NCBI GenBank assembly: GCA_903884115.1
Contig: CAISDH010000033.1
Span: 124,001 to 188,000, forward strand
DNA length: 64,000 nt
Origin: an uncultured Microcaldota archaeon
GTDB lineage: Archaea > Micrarchaeota > Micrarchaeia > Micrarchaeales > Micrarchaeaceae
Direction of reading: 5' to 3'
Part shown: piece after piece, positions 19,292-27,926 of the stretch
Layout: the number at the start of each line of letters is the position of its first letter
How positions within the stretch are numbered: the first letter of the stretch is position 1
Translations under genes and position numbers: made by a program
Notes under the pieces: model-generated
The model's input: the letters and a program-made list of their open reading frames with translations, nothing else
What the model was told of the DNA's origin: nothing
Databases searched by the model: none

Positions 19292-19363
19292 CACCAATTC
19301 AGGCCGCTTGTCATACAGCAATAATAAATAGATATTGAGCGCTAATACTTATCGGGTGCTCTG

Positions 19364-19810
19364 TTGTCGATCAAGTATTGGGAATTTGAGGATGCTCCTC
19401 TTAAGGAAAAGCTGAAGAACGTGAAGGTGCGGGAAGTCGCAAAGATATTCTTCGACAACGAGACCGAGGCCTACAGGTTCGCGCTCCTGCTTCTCGAGGC
19501 GAAGAAAAACAACGGGATACGGCTGAAGCAGGTGCCGCAGCAGATCCCAATAGCCACGGCAAAACGATACCTGGACTTCGGCGTGCAGGTAGGCCTGCTC
19601 AAGCACGAGGACAACGCGTACATCATGACCGACAGGTTCTCGAAGCCGCTGAAGAACATCGCAGCATACATAAAGGCGTGGACGGAAAGCAGCCAGGAAG
19701 AGGACATTGCAGTGCAGTTCGTCAACGTAAGGACCGAAAGGCAGGAAAAGCGCGGCGGCAAGCCGATGCAAGCCCCAAGCGAAAATCCTAACCCAGTGCA
19801 GCAGGTATAG
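19364..19810 (+). CDS. Hypothetical protein, possible HTH
   Basis: TTG-start ORF with GGTG motif upstream; helical N-terminal region, no firm family. Confidence 0.5.
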   Translation: MSIKYWEFEDAPLKEKLKNVKVREVAKIFFDNETEAYRFALLLLEAKKNNGIRLKQVPQQIPIATAKRYLDFGVQVGLLKHEDNAYIMTDRFSKPLKNIAAYIKAWTESSQEEDIAVQFVNVRTERQEKRGGKPMQAPSENPNPVQQV

Positions 19811-19835
19811 CTTGAGCAGATACAGCTAATTTCAC

Positions 19836-21071
19836 ATGAGGGAGACCATGCCGGACCATGTAGGTGCTGACAATGCCGCAGCGGAGAGACGCAAAAATCC
19901 TGTGCAAAGGATGTCCCTTGATGACGGGATCAAGCATCTTATTGATAGGATAGCGGAACTGGAATCTAAGAGCCCAAGTCCAATAATAGTGGAGATAGCT
20001 GGCGGGTCAGGTTCTGGGAAGACAACAAGAGTGCTTGCCAAATTAAAAGAGAAATTCCAGGACAGGGCGCTGCTGATCTCAATTGACGATTATTATCTAG
20101 GTGCCAGCCATTTCAAAGGACGGAAAATTAATTTCGACCATCCAGATTCGGTTGACCTTGATCTTCTAAGAGAACATCTCAGATTGCTGAAAACAGGAAA
20201 GCGGATAGAGAAGCCAATATACAGCTTCGAGACCGCAGAAACCATCGGAAATGAAAGAGTTGATCCAAAAAGGATAATAATAATCGAAGGAATTTTTACG
20301 CTCAACGAAAAAGTGACAAGAGAAGGCGATCTAAGGGTGTTCGTGGATGTCAGTGCGCACGGCAGGATAATACGGAGGCTTATCAGGGACGTCAAAAGGC
20401 CCTGCTTCTTTTCAAACCCGTCAACATCCATGCAGTACATGACTAACGTTGTGGAGCCCATGTACGTTGCGCACATCGCACCAACAAAACATAACGCAGA
20501 CTTTATAATAGAAAACGATTACGATCCGTACAAAGAAGCGGCGAATACTGATATTCTTGAAATGCAGAGGAAGTACCGTGCCGATATAGATTCAGAGACC
20601 TTGAGAACGGCTGGCGCTAACAGGCTCCTTGGTGCGCATCAGACAGATCATTATTATGCGCCGCAAGATGGCTCTTTTGAAGGCACCAAAGAGCTGCTCA
20701 GGATAAGGAAGGAGAACAATAAGACCATCCTCACATACAAGGGCCCTAGAAAACCAAACGGCAGCGCTATAGAGAGATACAAGTTCGAATTCGAGATAGA
20801 CGACAAGACGGAGCAGGGCGTGGCGTCCATCTACTCTTTGAAACCCAAGACGATCACAAAAAACAGAACACTGTACTGTTACAAAGGGATTGTTTTTAGC
20901 GTGGATACGGACGTGCACAAAACAGAGAAAGACAATGAGAAGGAACTGGGCAACTTCATAGAGGTGACGATCCCGCAAAGCAAAGATGATATCCAGGCGC
21001 TTTCCGAACTGTTGGACGCGCTGAAAATCAAACAGTCCGCCATGGTTCTGAAATCCTACGATGAGATGTGA
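19836..21071 (+). CDS. Uridine kinase-like P-loop kinase fused to CYTH domain
   Basis: VEIAGGSGSGKTTR Walker A, DDYYLGASHFKGRKINFDHPDSVDL (Udk-like); C-terminal LLRIRKENNKTILTYKGPR...RYKFEFEI...GNFIEVTI (CYTH E-x-E-x-K-type strands). Confidence 0.82.
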   Translation: MRETMPDHVGADNAAAERRKNPVQRMSLDDGIKHLIDRIAELESKSPSPIIVEIAGGSGSGKTTRVLAKLKEKFQDRALLISIDDYYLGASHFKGRKINFDHPDSVDLDLLREHLRLLKTGKRIEKPIYSFETAETIGNERVDPKRIIIIEGIFTLNEKVTREGDLRVFVDVSAHGRIIRRLIRDVKRPCFFSNPSTSMQYMTNVVEPMYVAHIAPTKHNADFIIENDYDPYKEAANTDILEMQRKYRADIDSETLRTAGANRLLGAHQTDHYYAPQDGSFEGTKELLRIRKENNKTILTYKGPRKPNGSAIERYKFEFEIDDKTEQGVASIYSLKPKTITKNRTLYCYKGIVFSVDTDVHKTEKDNEKELGNFIEVTIPQSKDDIQALSELLDALKIKQSAMVLKSYDEM

Positions 21072-21244
21072 ACTTGAGAGTGAGAGTACGGTCTGCTATT
21101 TTCACAGAATTTCAAGAACATAGGTTCAAAACAAAATATATCAGAGCAAAGGGAAAACATTTTTTGTATCAGCTAAACTCAGGAAGGTTTAAAGATTTTC
21201 AATGGTCTCAGCAATACTTGACATTGCAAGAGATAATTGATTAG

Positions 21245-22546
21245 ATGACGCAGAGCGAAGAGGAAAAAAAGAAATACAAGTTCTTGTTCGTCACCCAAGA
21301 AGCTCTCTCCTCAGATCTTGCATGGCAAATAACCAAGGAAGGGCACAGTGTCAAGTTCTTCTGCAAAGATAAACCAGAGAATGATGTAGGAGACGGATTC
21401 ATAGAGAAGATCGATAATTGGGAGCAGTATAAGGACTGGGCAGACATCATACTTTTTGATGACGTAGGTTTTGGCGTTGAAGCAGACCAGCTGAGGAAAG
21501 ATGGAAAGTTTGTAGTTGGAGGCTCCGTATATACGGACAAGCTGGAATTCGACAGGAAGTTCGGACAAGATGAATTGAAGGATGCAGGCGTAGCGATACT
21601 GCCCTTCCACAATTTCACCTCGTTCAATGAAGCAATCGCTTTCGTAAAGACCAATCCTGACAAGTATGTTATAAAACCCAGCGGCGAAATACAGGATGAA
21701 AAGGAACTTTTATTTGTGGGAAGGGAAGAGAACGGAACTGATGTCCTGCAGGTGCTGGAGCATTACAAGACCATGTGGTCAAAGAAAATAAAAGAATTTT
21801 TGATCCAGAAGGTGGCCGAGGGTGTGGAAGTTGCGGTTGGTGCATTCTTCAATGGTAAAAACTTCATAACGCCCATTAACATAAATTTTGAACACAAACG
21901 CCTATTTCCGGACGAGATCGGGCCAAGCACCGGTGAAATGGGCACATCAATGTACTGGACCAAAAGCAACCCGATATTCGAGAGCACCTTGTTAAGAACC
22001 AAGGATAAGCTGGTGGCAAGCGGCTATGTCGGCTACATAGACATAAATTGCATAGTGAACGGCAGAGGGATATATCCGCTTGAATGGACGTCACGTTTTG
22101 GGTATCCGACGATAAGCATCCAGATGGAGGGCATTGTCAGCGAGTGGGGGCAGTTCTTCTACGATATTGCGCATGGAAAAGACGTGCAACTGAAGGCAAA
22201 GAAAGGATACCAGATTGGGGTAGTCATCGCGATACCGCCTTTTCCGTTTGAGGACCAGAAAGCATTCAAGAAATACTCAGAGGGGGCTGCAATCTTCTTC
22301 AAGCACCAGAATCCGGATGGCATACACATATGCGAGACAAAGAGGATTGAAGGCGAGTGGTACATTGCGGGAGAATCAGGCTATGCGCTCGTGGTCACAG
22401 GCTCAGGCCAAACAATGGCAGAAGCAATACAGAAAGCGTATCAGAATGTCAAGAACGTCATGCTGCCCAACATGTTCTACCGTTCAGACATAGGACAGAG
22501 ATGGTTCCGGGATAGCGACATGCTGCTAAGCTGGGGCTACTTCTAA
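21245..22546 (+). CDS. ATP-grasp protein, PurD/GARS-like
   Basis: YVIKPSGE, FLIQKVAEGVEVAVGAFFNG, IYPLEWTSRFGYPT follow phosphoribosylamine-glycine ligase-like ATP-grasp spacing. Confidence 0.7.
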   Translation: MTQSEEEKKKYKFLFVTQEALSSDLAWQITKEGHSVKFFCKDKPENDVGDGFIEKIDNWEQYKDWADIILFDDVGFGVEADQLRKDGKFVVGGSVYTDKLEFDRKFGQDELKDAGVAILPFHNFTSFNEAIAFVKTNPDKYVIKPSGEIQDEKELLFVGREENGTDVLQVLEHYKTMWSKKIKEFLIQKVAEGVEVAVGAFFNGKNFITPININFEHKRLFPDEIGPSTGEMGTSMYWTKSNPIFESTLLRTKDKLVASGYVGYIDINCIVNGRGIYPLEWTSRFGYPTISIQMEGIVSEWGQFFYDIAHGKDVQLKAKKGYQIGVVIAIPPFPFEDQKAFKKYSEGAAIFFKHQNPDGIHICETKRIEGEWYIAGESGYALVVTGSGQTMAEAIQKAYQNVKNVMLPNMFYRSDIGQRWFRDSDMLLSWGYF

Positions 22547-22553
22547 CCTCTTC

Positions 22554-23006
22554 TCATCTTTTGAAGATCCACCAATGCCTGCCTTTTTGCTTGGGTTCGC
22601 TCTCCATGCCGTGCACAGCTTCGCAGTACTTCGTCCAATCTACGCCCATCTTCTTTGCCATGAGCCTTTCTAGCTTGGTCGCGAACATGTGTTCGTCCCT
22701 GTAAGGTGCCTTTGGATTGTTGCCCGGCTCTTCCATTGCAGAGTGCAATCCCTTTTTGCGGTCCTCCTCAAACTTCTTGTCGAACTCGACCACCATTTCG
22801 TCGGTAATGCCTTTTTTCTTACAAAGTTGGTACTCAATAAGCTCATGAAGCATAATAAGAAATTCGAAATCTTCATTTCCCAATTTCGAGCTGACGATTT
22901 TTGCAGGGGTTCCAGGTATCCAGTCTCCAGGGGTGTCATAGCGCTGCTTATTTGGAGAAATAACCTCAAGTATGTACTTGGTTTCATTGTCTTCCGTCCC
23001 GTCCAT
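22554..23006 (-). CDS. Hypothetical protein (150 aa)
   Basis: Intact ORF; LIMLHELIEYQLCKKKGI and PYRDEHMFATKLERLMAKKMGVDW; family not recognised. Confidence 0.55.
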   Translation of the reverse strand: MDGTEDNETKYILEVISPNKQRYDTPGDWIPGTPAKIVSSKLGNEDFEFLIMLHELIEYQLCKKKGITDEMVVEFDKKFEEDRKKGLHSAMEEPGNNPKAPYRDEHMFATKLERLMAKKMGVDWTKYCEAVHGMESEPKQKGRHWWIFKR

Positions 23007-23088
23007 GCTCTCTACCTAGTATATTGGTATTCGGGCTTTAAACCCCTATTCTACTATGGAAAACCTACATTGGAGGGCAATTGCCCTA

Positions 23089-23640
23089 TTAGTCTGTTTC
23101 GGATTCAAATGGTCTTAATGAGAGTCCAAGCTTAAAAAGCGCTACCGGCGCTCCTTCGAGTCTGATTCTGCCTTGGCAGTCATATTCTGCGTCCATGGCT
23201 TGGAATATGCTGGCAACCACCGCATCTGGTTTTTGAAATTCCAAATAATACCTTTCTTTTGCAGCATTCTGCCTCAATGAAATTTGGAATGGCTCATACC
23301 TCACGCCTCTATTATTTTCAGATATACCTTCTGCATCCGCTTCTATTTTGCTTGCTTTGTCTACTATGAGTATGTCAATCTCTTTGCTTTCTGAATTGCG
23401 GACATAGCACCAATCTCCCGGAGTAAATATACTTATGAATGCTCTATGGTCTCTCAGTTCCTCTACATCATCTGATTCAATAATGTGCATTCTGTTATTT
23501 TCCATATCTTCTATCTGTGTAGAAGTAATTCCCTTGTCATCAAATCTTTGCCTTTCTACAATCAGGCCATCTATTATGGATGTTTTCGTGTCAATTGCCA
23601 CTGGCTGCGACTTTTCTGGTTTTTGTACTGTTCCTGCCAT
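23089..23640 (-). CDS. Hypothetical protein, paralog A of a tandem pair
   Basis: Shares TVQKPE, IEDME, PGDWCYVRNSE, LIVD with the next gene. Confidence 0.6.
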   Translation of the reverse strand: MAGTVQKPEKSQPVAIDTKTSIIDGLIVERQRFDDKGITSTQIEDMENNRMHIIESDDVEELRDHRAFISIFTPGDWCYVRNSESKEIDILIVDKASKIEADAEGISENNRGVRYEPFQISLRQNAAKERYYLEFQKPDAVVASIFQAMDAEYDCQGRIRLEGAPVALFKLGLSLRPFESETD

Positions 23641-23657
23641 TCATGATCACATGCTTG

Positions 23658-24191
23658 TTACTGCCGCAATAAAGGTTCTGTGCGCTTCAAAAGCACAACA
23701 GGAACTTCTGAAAAGTCTCTTTCCTCTTGATTGGAGGATCCTCTGACATAAAGAAGGACTGCGACCATACATTTCTCACCGGATTTCTGGTTGTGGGCGT
23801 GGTTGATGGCACATTCTCTGATGTGCTTCTCCTCTCCAGGCTTCAGGTCCAGTCTAAACTTCACACTTGATTCTATCATCTGTCTTATCTGTTTTACTTC
23901 GTCAACAATGAGCAGCTCCAATGTTCCTTTTTCTGAATTGCGGACATAGCAACACTCTCCAGGACTAAACGCTCTTAAGAATTCTTCCTTGTGTCTTATT
24001 CTCTTTACATCGTTTGCTTCGATAATTTTCACTCCGTCATCTTCCATGTCTCTTGTCTGTGCAAAGGTCACTCCGCTGCTAAATAAACCTCCGAATCTTC
24101 GCTTGTCTATCACAAGGCCTTCTATCTTTAGCGTATCTGTGTAAATTGGTACTGGCGTTTGCGTTTCTGGCTTTTGTACCGTCTTTTTCAT
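23658..24191 (-). CDS. Hypothetical protein, paralog B of a tandem pair
   Basis: TVQKPE, TRDMED, PGECCYVRNSE, LIVDEVKQI shared with paralog A. Confidence 0.6.
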   Translation of the reverse strand: MKKTVQKPETQTPVPIYTDTLKIEGLVIDKRRFGGLFSSGVTFAQTRDMEDDGVKIIEANDVKRIRHKEEFLRAFSPGECCYVRNSEKGTLELLIVDEVKQIRQMIESSVKFRLDLKPGEEKHIRECAINHAHNQKSGEKCMVAVLLYVRGSSNQEERDFSEVPVVLLKRTEPLLRQ

Positions 24192-24273
24192 CTAATCCCA
24201 ACATTCTGCATTTTTCCTAATATTTATGCTTTACTTTGGATTTGAACCCTGCTTTGCTGTCTGTAAAAATCAG

Positions 24274-24370
24274 CGGGCCCGGTGGGATTTGAACCCACGG
24301 CCATCAACTTGCCTCTGAAGCCTTTGCTTCTTAGAAGGTTGCCGCTCTGTCCAAGCTGAGCTACGAGCCC
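24274..24370 (-). tRNA. tRNA-Arg(TCT) with a 22-nt intron after position 37
   Basis: Minus strand folds as GGGCTCG TA GCTC AGCTTGGACA GAGC G GCAAC CTTCTA[AGAAGCAAAGGCTTCAGAGGCA]A GTTGA TGGCC GTGGG TTCAAAT CCCAC CGGGCCC G. Acceptor, D and T stems intact; anticodon stem 4 of 5 pairs (G27.A43 mismatch); CCA not encoded. Confidence 0.9.
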
Positions 24371-24418
24371 TGAATCTTATGCGCGGATAAGCTATTTATG
24401 ATTGCGCATGCCCTCTCT

Positions 24419-24913
24419 TTAGAGTCTTGCGACTTCCTCCATCTTGAAACTTGCGAGCTCCTGGTCTTTGCCGAAAATGCCCACACCTTTCACCTTCTTT
24501 CCTTCAAGTAGCTCCGGCAGCCAAATTCCTGTGTCTTTCCACATGCTGCCATACGGCACCTTGTCGAATTTGAACCACTTCGGGCTCATTTCCTCGGTCT
24601 CCTTTGGCGTCCCGTCCCACGCGTCGACCATGAACACGTGCACCTGCTGGTCCCAGTCCTTATCAGGATCATCCGGAAAGTGGAAATCAAGCACCGCTGC
24701 CTTCCTCATGGATGTTGGCACGACCTCTATCTCCTCCTCAGTCTCTCTTATCGCCGTATCTTCAACACTCTCCCCTGCTTCCTGCTTGCCTCCGACGCCG
24801 TTCCATTTTCCGGCTCCGAATCCCCTCTTTTTCATCGCAAGCAGCACCCTGCCATCGCTGACCAGGAAGCACGATGTCGCCTTTCTAAGGTTTTCATCAG
24901 GCACGGGCATCAC
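24419..24913 (-). CDS. NUDIX hydrolase, MutT/MTH1-like
   Basis: Nudix box GGKQEAGESVEDTAIRETEEEIEV. Confidence 0.88.
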   Translation of the reverse strand: MMPVPDENLRKATSCFLVSDGRVLLAMKKRGFGAGKWNGVGGKQEAGESVEDTAIRETEEEIEVVPTSMRKAAVLDFHFPDDPDKDWDQQVHVFMVDAWDGTPKETEEMSPKWFKFDKVPYGSMWKDTGIWLPELLEGKKVKGVGIFGKDQELASFKMEEVARL

Positions 24914-24920
24914 GTCACTG

Positions 24921-25754
24921 TCAGAATCTCAATCCTATCCTGTTGATGTTGAAGAAGCTCTTCGTATTGCGCGTAAGCGCTTCGGCGGCCCTCTCAAAGC
25001 TTATGCCTTTCAAAGATGCAACGTTTCTTACTGCCTTCTCAACGTCGCGGGGCGTGGCCCCTGCCACAGGGGAATCGCTCTCTGCCATTATGCGCTCCAG
25101 TCCTATCTCCTTGATCGCCCTGCTCCTCTTGCCTGATTCAAAAGGAGGCACTGATATCATGCATCCTAGCGCTTCTATTTCCTTCACCTGCTTAACGTCG
25201 CCCTCGAAGAAGTGTATATGTGTCCTCTCCGGATTGTGCGCAGAGACCATCTTAATGACGTCGTCCAGTGCATCCCTCGAATGCACGCTCACCGGCAGGT
25301 GAAGCTCTTCCGCGACCCCTAGGAAGGTCTCGAACACGCGCTTCTGCCAGTCCTTTTCTGAATCGCTCTGCGCTTCCCTGTAGTCCAGACCTATCTCGCC
25401 TATGGCCATTATCTTGCTTGCGCTGCTCCTTATCATCCCGACGTTGAAGTTAAGCTCGTCTTCGCTCGCCAGCATAGCATGCTCCGGGTCTATTCCCAGT
25501 GCAGCGAATATGTGCTTGCCGTCCGCGAGCCCGACGCTCCTGATGTTCGATGCAGTATCGACGCCGTTCGTTATCATCGTGTTTACTCCGTATGCGATGG
25601 CATCCTCTATCAACGCGCTGTCATGGATCAGGTCAAGATGGCAGTGCGCATCCGCAAGCTCCACCTTGAGCAGGGTCTCAGAATCCCTTTCAAGCATCTT
25701 GGTCCGCAGCGCACCATCCCTGCTACCCTCGACCGTCTTGGTGCCCAAAGTCAT
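24921..25754 (-). CDS. TatD-family metal-dependent hydrolase
   Basis: ADAHCHLDLI, GEIGLDY, PVSVHSRDA, HFFEG, AESDSPV; TATA-like TTATAAAAA ~25 nt before ATG 25754 supports this start. Confidence 0.88.
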   Translation of the reverse strand: MTLGTKTVEGSRDGALRTKMLERDSETLLKVELADAHCHLDLIHDSALIEDAIAYGVNTMITNGVDTASNIRSVGLADGKHIFAALGIDPEHAMLASEDELNFNVGMIRSSASKIMAIGEIGLDYREAQSDSEKDWQKRVFETFLGVAEELHLPVSVHSRDALDDVIKMVSAHNPERTHIHFFEGDVKQVKEIEALGCMISVPPFESGKRSRAIKEIGLERIMAESDSPVAGATPRDVEKAVRNVASLKGISFERAAEALTRNTKSFFNINRIGLRF

Positions 25755-25810
25755 GATAATACTACACTGCAAAAGTTTTTATAACAAAGAAGGTATAATG
25801 TTGCGGTAAT

Positions 25811-26854
25811 ATGCCCAGAACCCCTTCTCAAAGCTCGAAGCGGCGCAGCTCCAAGCTGCACAAGCTGGAATCGAGGCTAAGGTTGTTTAAAATGACCACT
25901 GCTGCCTTCGCGGTAGTTGCAGTCATCCTTGCCCTTGCTGTGTCATATCCTTCCATAACCGTCCTGATCAGCGGGCCGCCGGCAGGCCAGAGGCTCACTG
26001 GAATAGACAAACCCCTGAGCAGCGCCGAACTTTCAACAATAAACAATGCCCCTGACGGCTATTTCGAGATCGCAGGCAACATGCTGCTCAACCTGTCGTT
26101 ATACGGAGAGTCAATGCACAACGGCACATACACTGGGACTGTGTTCGTGCAGCGCATGAACCACACCGCTCCTCTGATAGTGGGCGGCAAGCCGAGCGTC
26201 ATTTACATCGGCGCAACCTCGTGCGTGTACTGCGCGGAGAACAGGTGGGCCATGGCGCTCGCCCTATCCCGTTTTGGCAACTTTACCAATCTATACAAGG
26301 GGTACAGTGCTCTTGGCGACGCCGACGTGCCGACTCTTTACTGGACCATTGACAACTACACCTCTAACAAAGGGAGCGCAGATTACGGCAACCATTACGA
26401 CAGCAGCTACATAAACTTCTTCTCTGTGGAATATGCATCAAACATATCGAAGGGATTCTCCTTTGTCAATAGCGCAAATCCCATCAGCTATTTCATAAAC
26501 AGCGCCCCGAACCAAAGCTATCAGCAAGCTATGTATTTCATGAACGGCACAGGCGCGTTTGCCGGGACCCCGTTCATGTTATGGGGCACTACCGTAAATA
26601 GCGGAGCAGATGCGGTGGTGTTCGGCACTGCAGTAGCAAACCAGTCCACGGCGCTTCCGCCGCTGTCGTACATGACGCACCAGCAGATAATCAACCAGTT
26701 CAAGGGCTTTAACACGACCTTCGCTGTCGAAGAGTATGCTGCGGCTGACGTGTACATTGCGGAGACGTGCTCTGCGATAGGCAATTCTGCAACCGCGTGT
26801 TCGCTTCCAGCCATAAAGACATTAGAGTCTGTCATGGGCATCACATCCAAATAA
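25811..26854 (+). CDS. DUF929 family thioredoxin-like membrane protein
   Basis: N-terminal TM; VIYIGATSCVYCAENRWAMALALSRFGNF (CxxC) typical of DUF929. Confidence 0.8.
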   Translation: MPRTPSQSSKRRSSKLHKLESRLRLFKMTTAAFAVVAVILALAVSYPSITVLISGPPAGQRLTGIDKPLSSAELSTINNAPDGYFEIAGNMLLNLSLYGESMHNGTYTGTVFVQRMNHTAPLIVGGKPSVIYIGATSCVYCAENRWAMALALSRFGNFTNLYKGYSALGDADVPTLYWTIDNYTSNKGSADYGNHYDSSYINFFSVEYASNISKGFSFVNSANPISYFINSAPNQSYQQAMYFMNGTGAFAGTPFMLWGTTVNSGADAVVFGTAVANQSTALPPLSYMTHQQIINQFKGFNTTFAVEEYAAADVYIAETCSAIGNSATACSLPAIKTLESVMGITSK

Positions 26855-26870
26855 GGACGCAAGGATATCC

Positions 26871-27926
26871 ATGCGAAAAAAACCCAAGAAAATCAAGCGT
26901 GCAAGGCGGGCTCCTAGTGCAGCCCCAGCAAGGCACAGGCATGAACTTCTCTACACTCCGCCTGCGCACCATATGAGTTATGAGACTGCATTACTGAAAA
27001 GCATAGTTGCCGGTCGAGGCAGCGGCAGGGTCAGCAAGCACGCGCTCATGCTCTATTCTTTGATGGCAAACACCACCCAGAGCCTTCGCACCCTTAATTA
27101 CAGGCACGGCATAGCTGTCGGAAGGAGCCTGTACAGGCTGTACGCGCAGACAAGAAGGTACACGCTCTACGAGGAGAGTGTCAGCGATCTTGTTTCTTTC
27201 TTCGAGCTTGCCGGATTCGGGCGCATCACATACCGCGCGCTACCGAACAGGATAGGGATAGGCATGCACGACACGCTGCATCTGGATCTTGGCATGAGCA
27301 CCCACTCCTTCGAAGCAGGGATGATTGCTGGTTTCCTCACTGCGTCAAAAGGCCAGCTCCTGCATGTCACCGAGAGCACATGCTCGAGCAACTCGGCAGG
27401 CAGCTGCGAGTTCCACACCTCAAACAGCACTCAGGACACAGGCAATGTTGCAATAAAAGGCGCATTCGACGCTTTCGTGGAAGACGTATCGCGGCAAGTA
27501 CTGCGTGCGGAGGAGCAACAGGACAGCATAGCGAACGAGTACTACGCGCTCTCGTCGCTGGTGCTTCTCGACAGCAAGTATTTCCATGAGATACGGGTGA
27601 TCGCAGACTACCTTGGCAGCAGGCTGGCAACTGAGCTCAGTATCGAAAGCATGACCCCAACGCGCATGTTCAACACAGTCAAGAGATCAATGGCGCTGCT
27701 TGACATGGGCGTAGCCAAGATCAAGACGTCTGGAAAATTCGACATCACGCTTCAATTCGGCAGGCTCCACTCCAGAAAGGAGTTCGCAGACCTCTCGATC
27801 GCGTTCCTGCACGGCCTTCTTAGGAACGCTGCAAAGGGTGCGGGCATGAAAGCAAAAGGTTTAATTCACAATAACACATACAGCGTAAGGTTCAGCAAGA
27901 GCAAGCCAATAAAAAGGGTGCATTGA
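26871..27926 (+). CDS. V4R (4-vinyl reductase)-like domain protein
   Basis: HSFEAGMIAGFLTASKGQLLHVTESTCSSNSAGSCEFHTS matches the V4R C-x(n)-C-x-F pattern. Confidence 0.65.
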   Translation: MRKKPKKIKRARRAPSAAPARHRHELLYTPPAHHMSYETALLKSIVAGRGSGRVSKHALMLYSLMANTTQSLRTLNYRHGIAVGRSLYRLYAQTRRYTLYEESVSDLVSFFELAGFGRITYRALPNRIGIGMHDTLHLDLGMSTHSFEAGMIAGFLTASKGQLLHVTESTCSSNSAGSCEFHTSNSTQDTGNVAIKGAFDAFVEDVSRQVLRAEEQQDSIANEYYALSSLVLLDSKYFHEIRVIADYLGSRLATELSIESMTPTRMFNTVKRSMALLDMGVAKIKTSGKFDITLQFGRLHSRKEFADLSIAFLHGLLRNAAKGAGMKAKGLIHNNTYSVRFSKSKPIKRVH

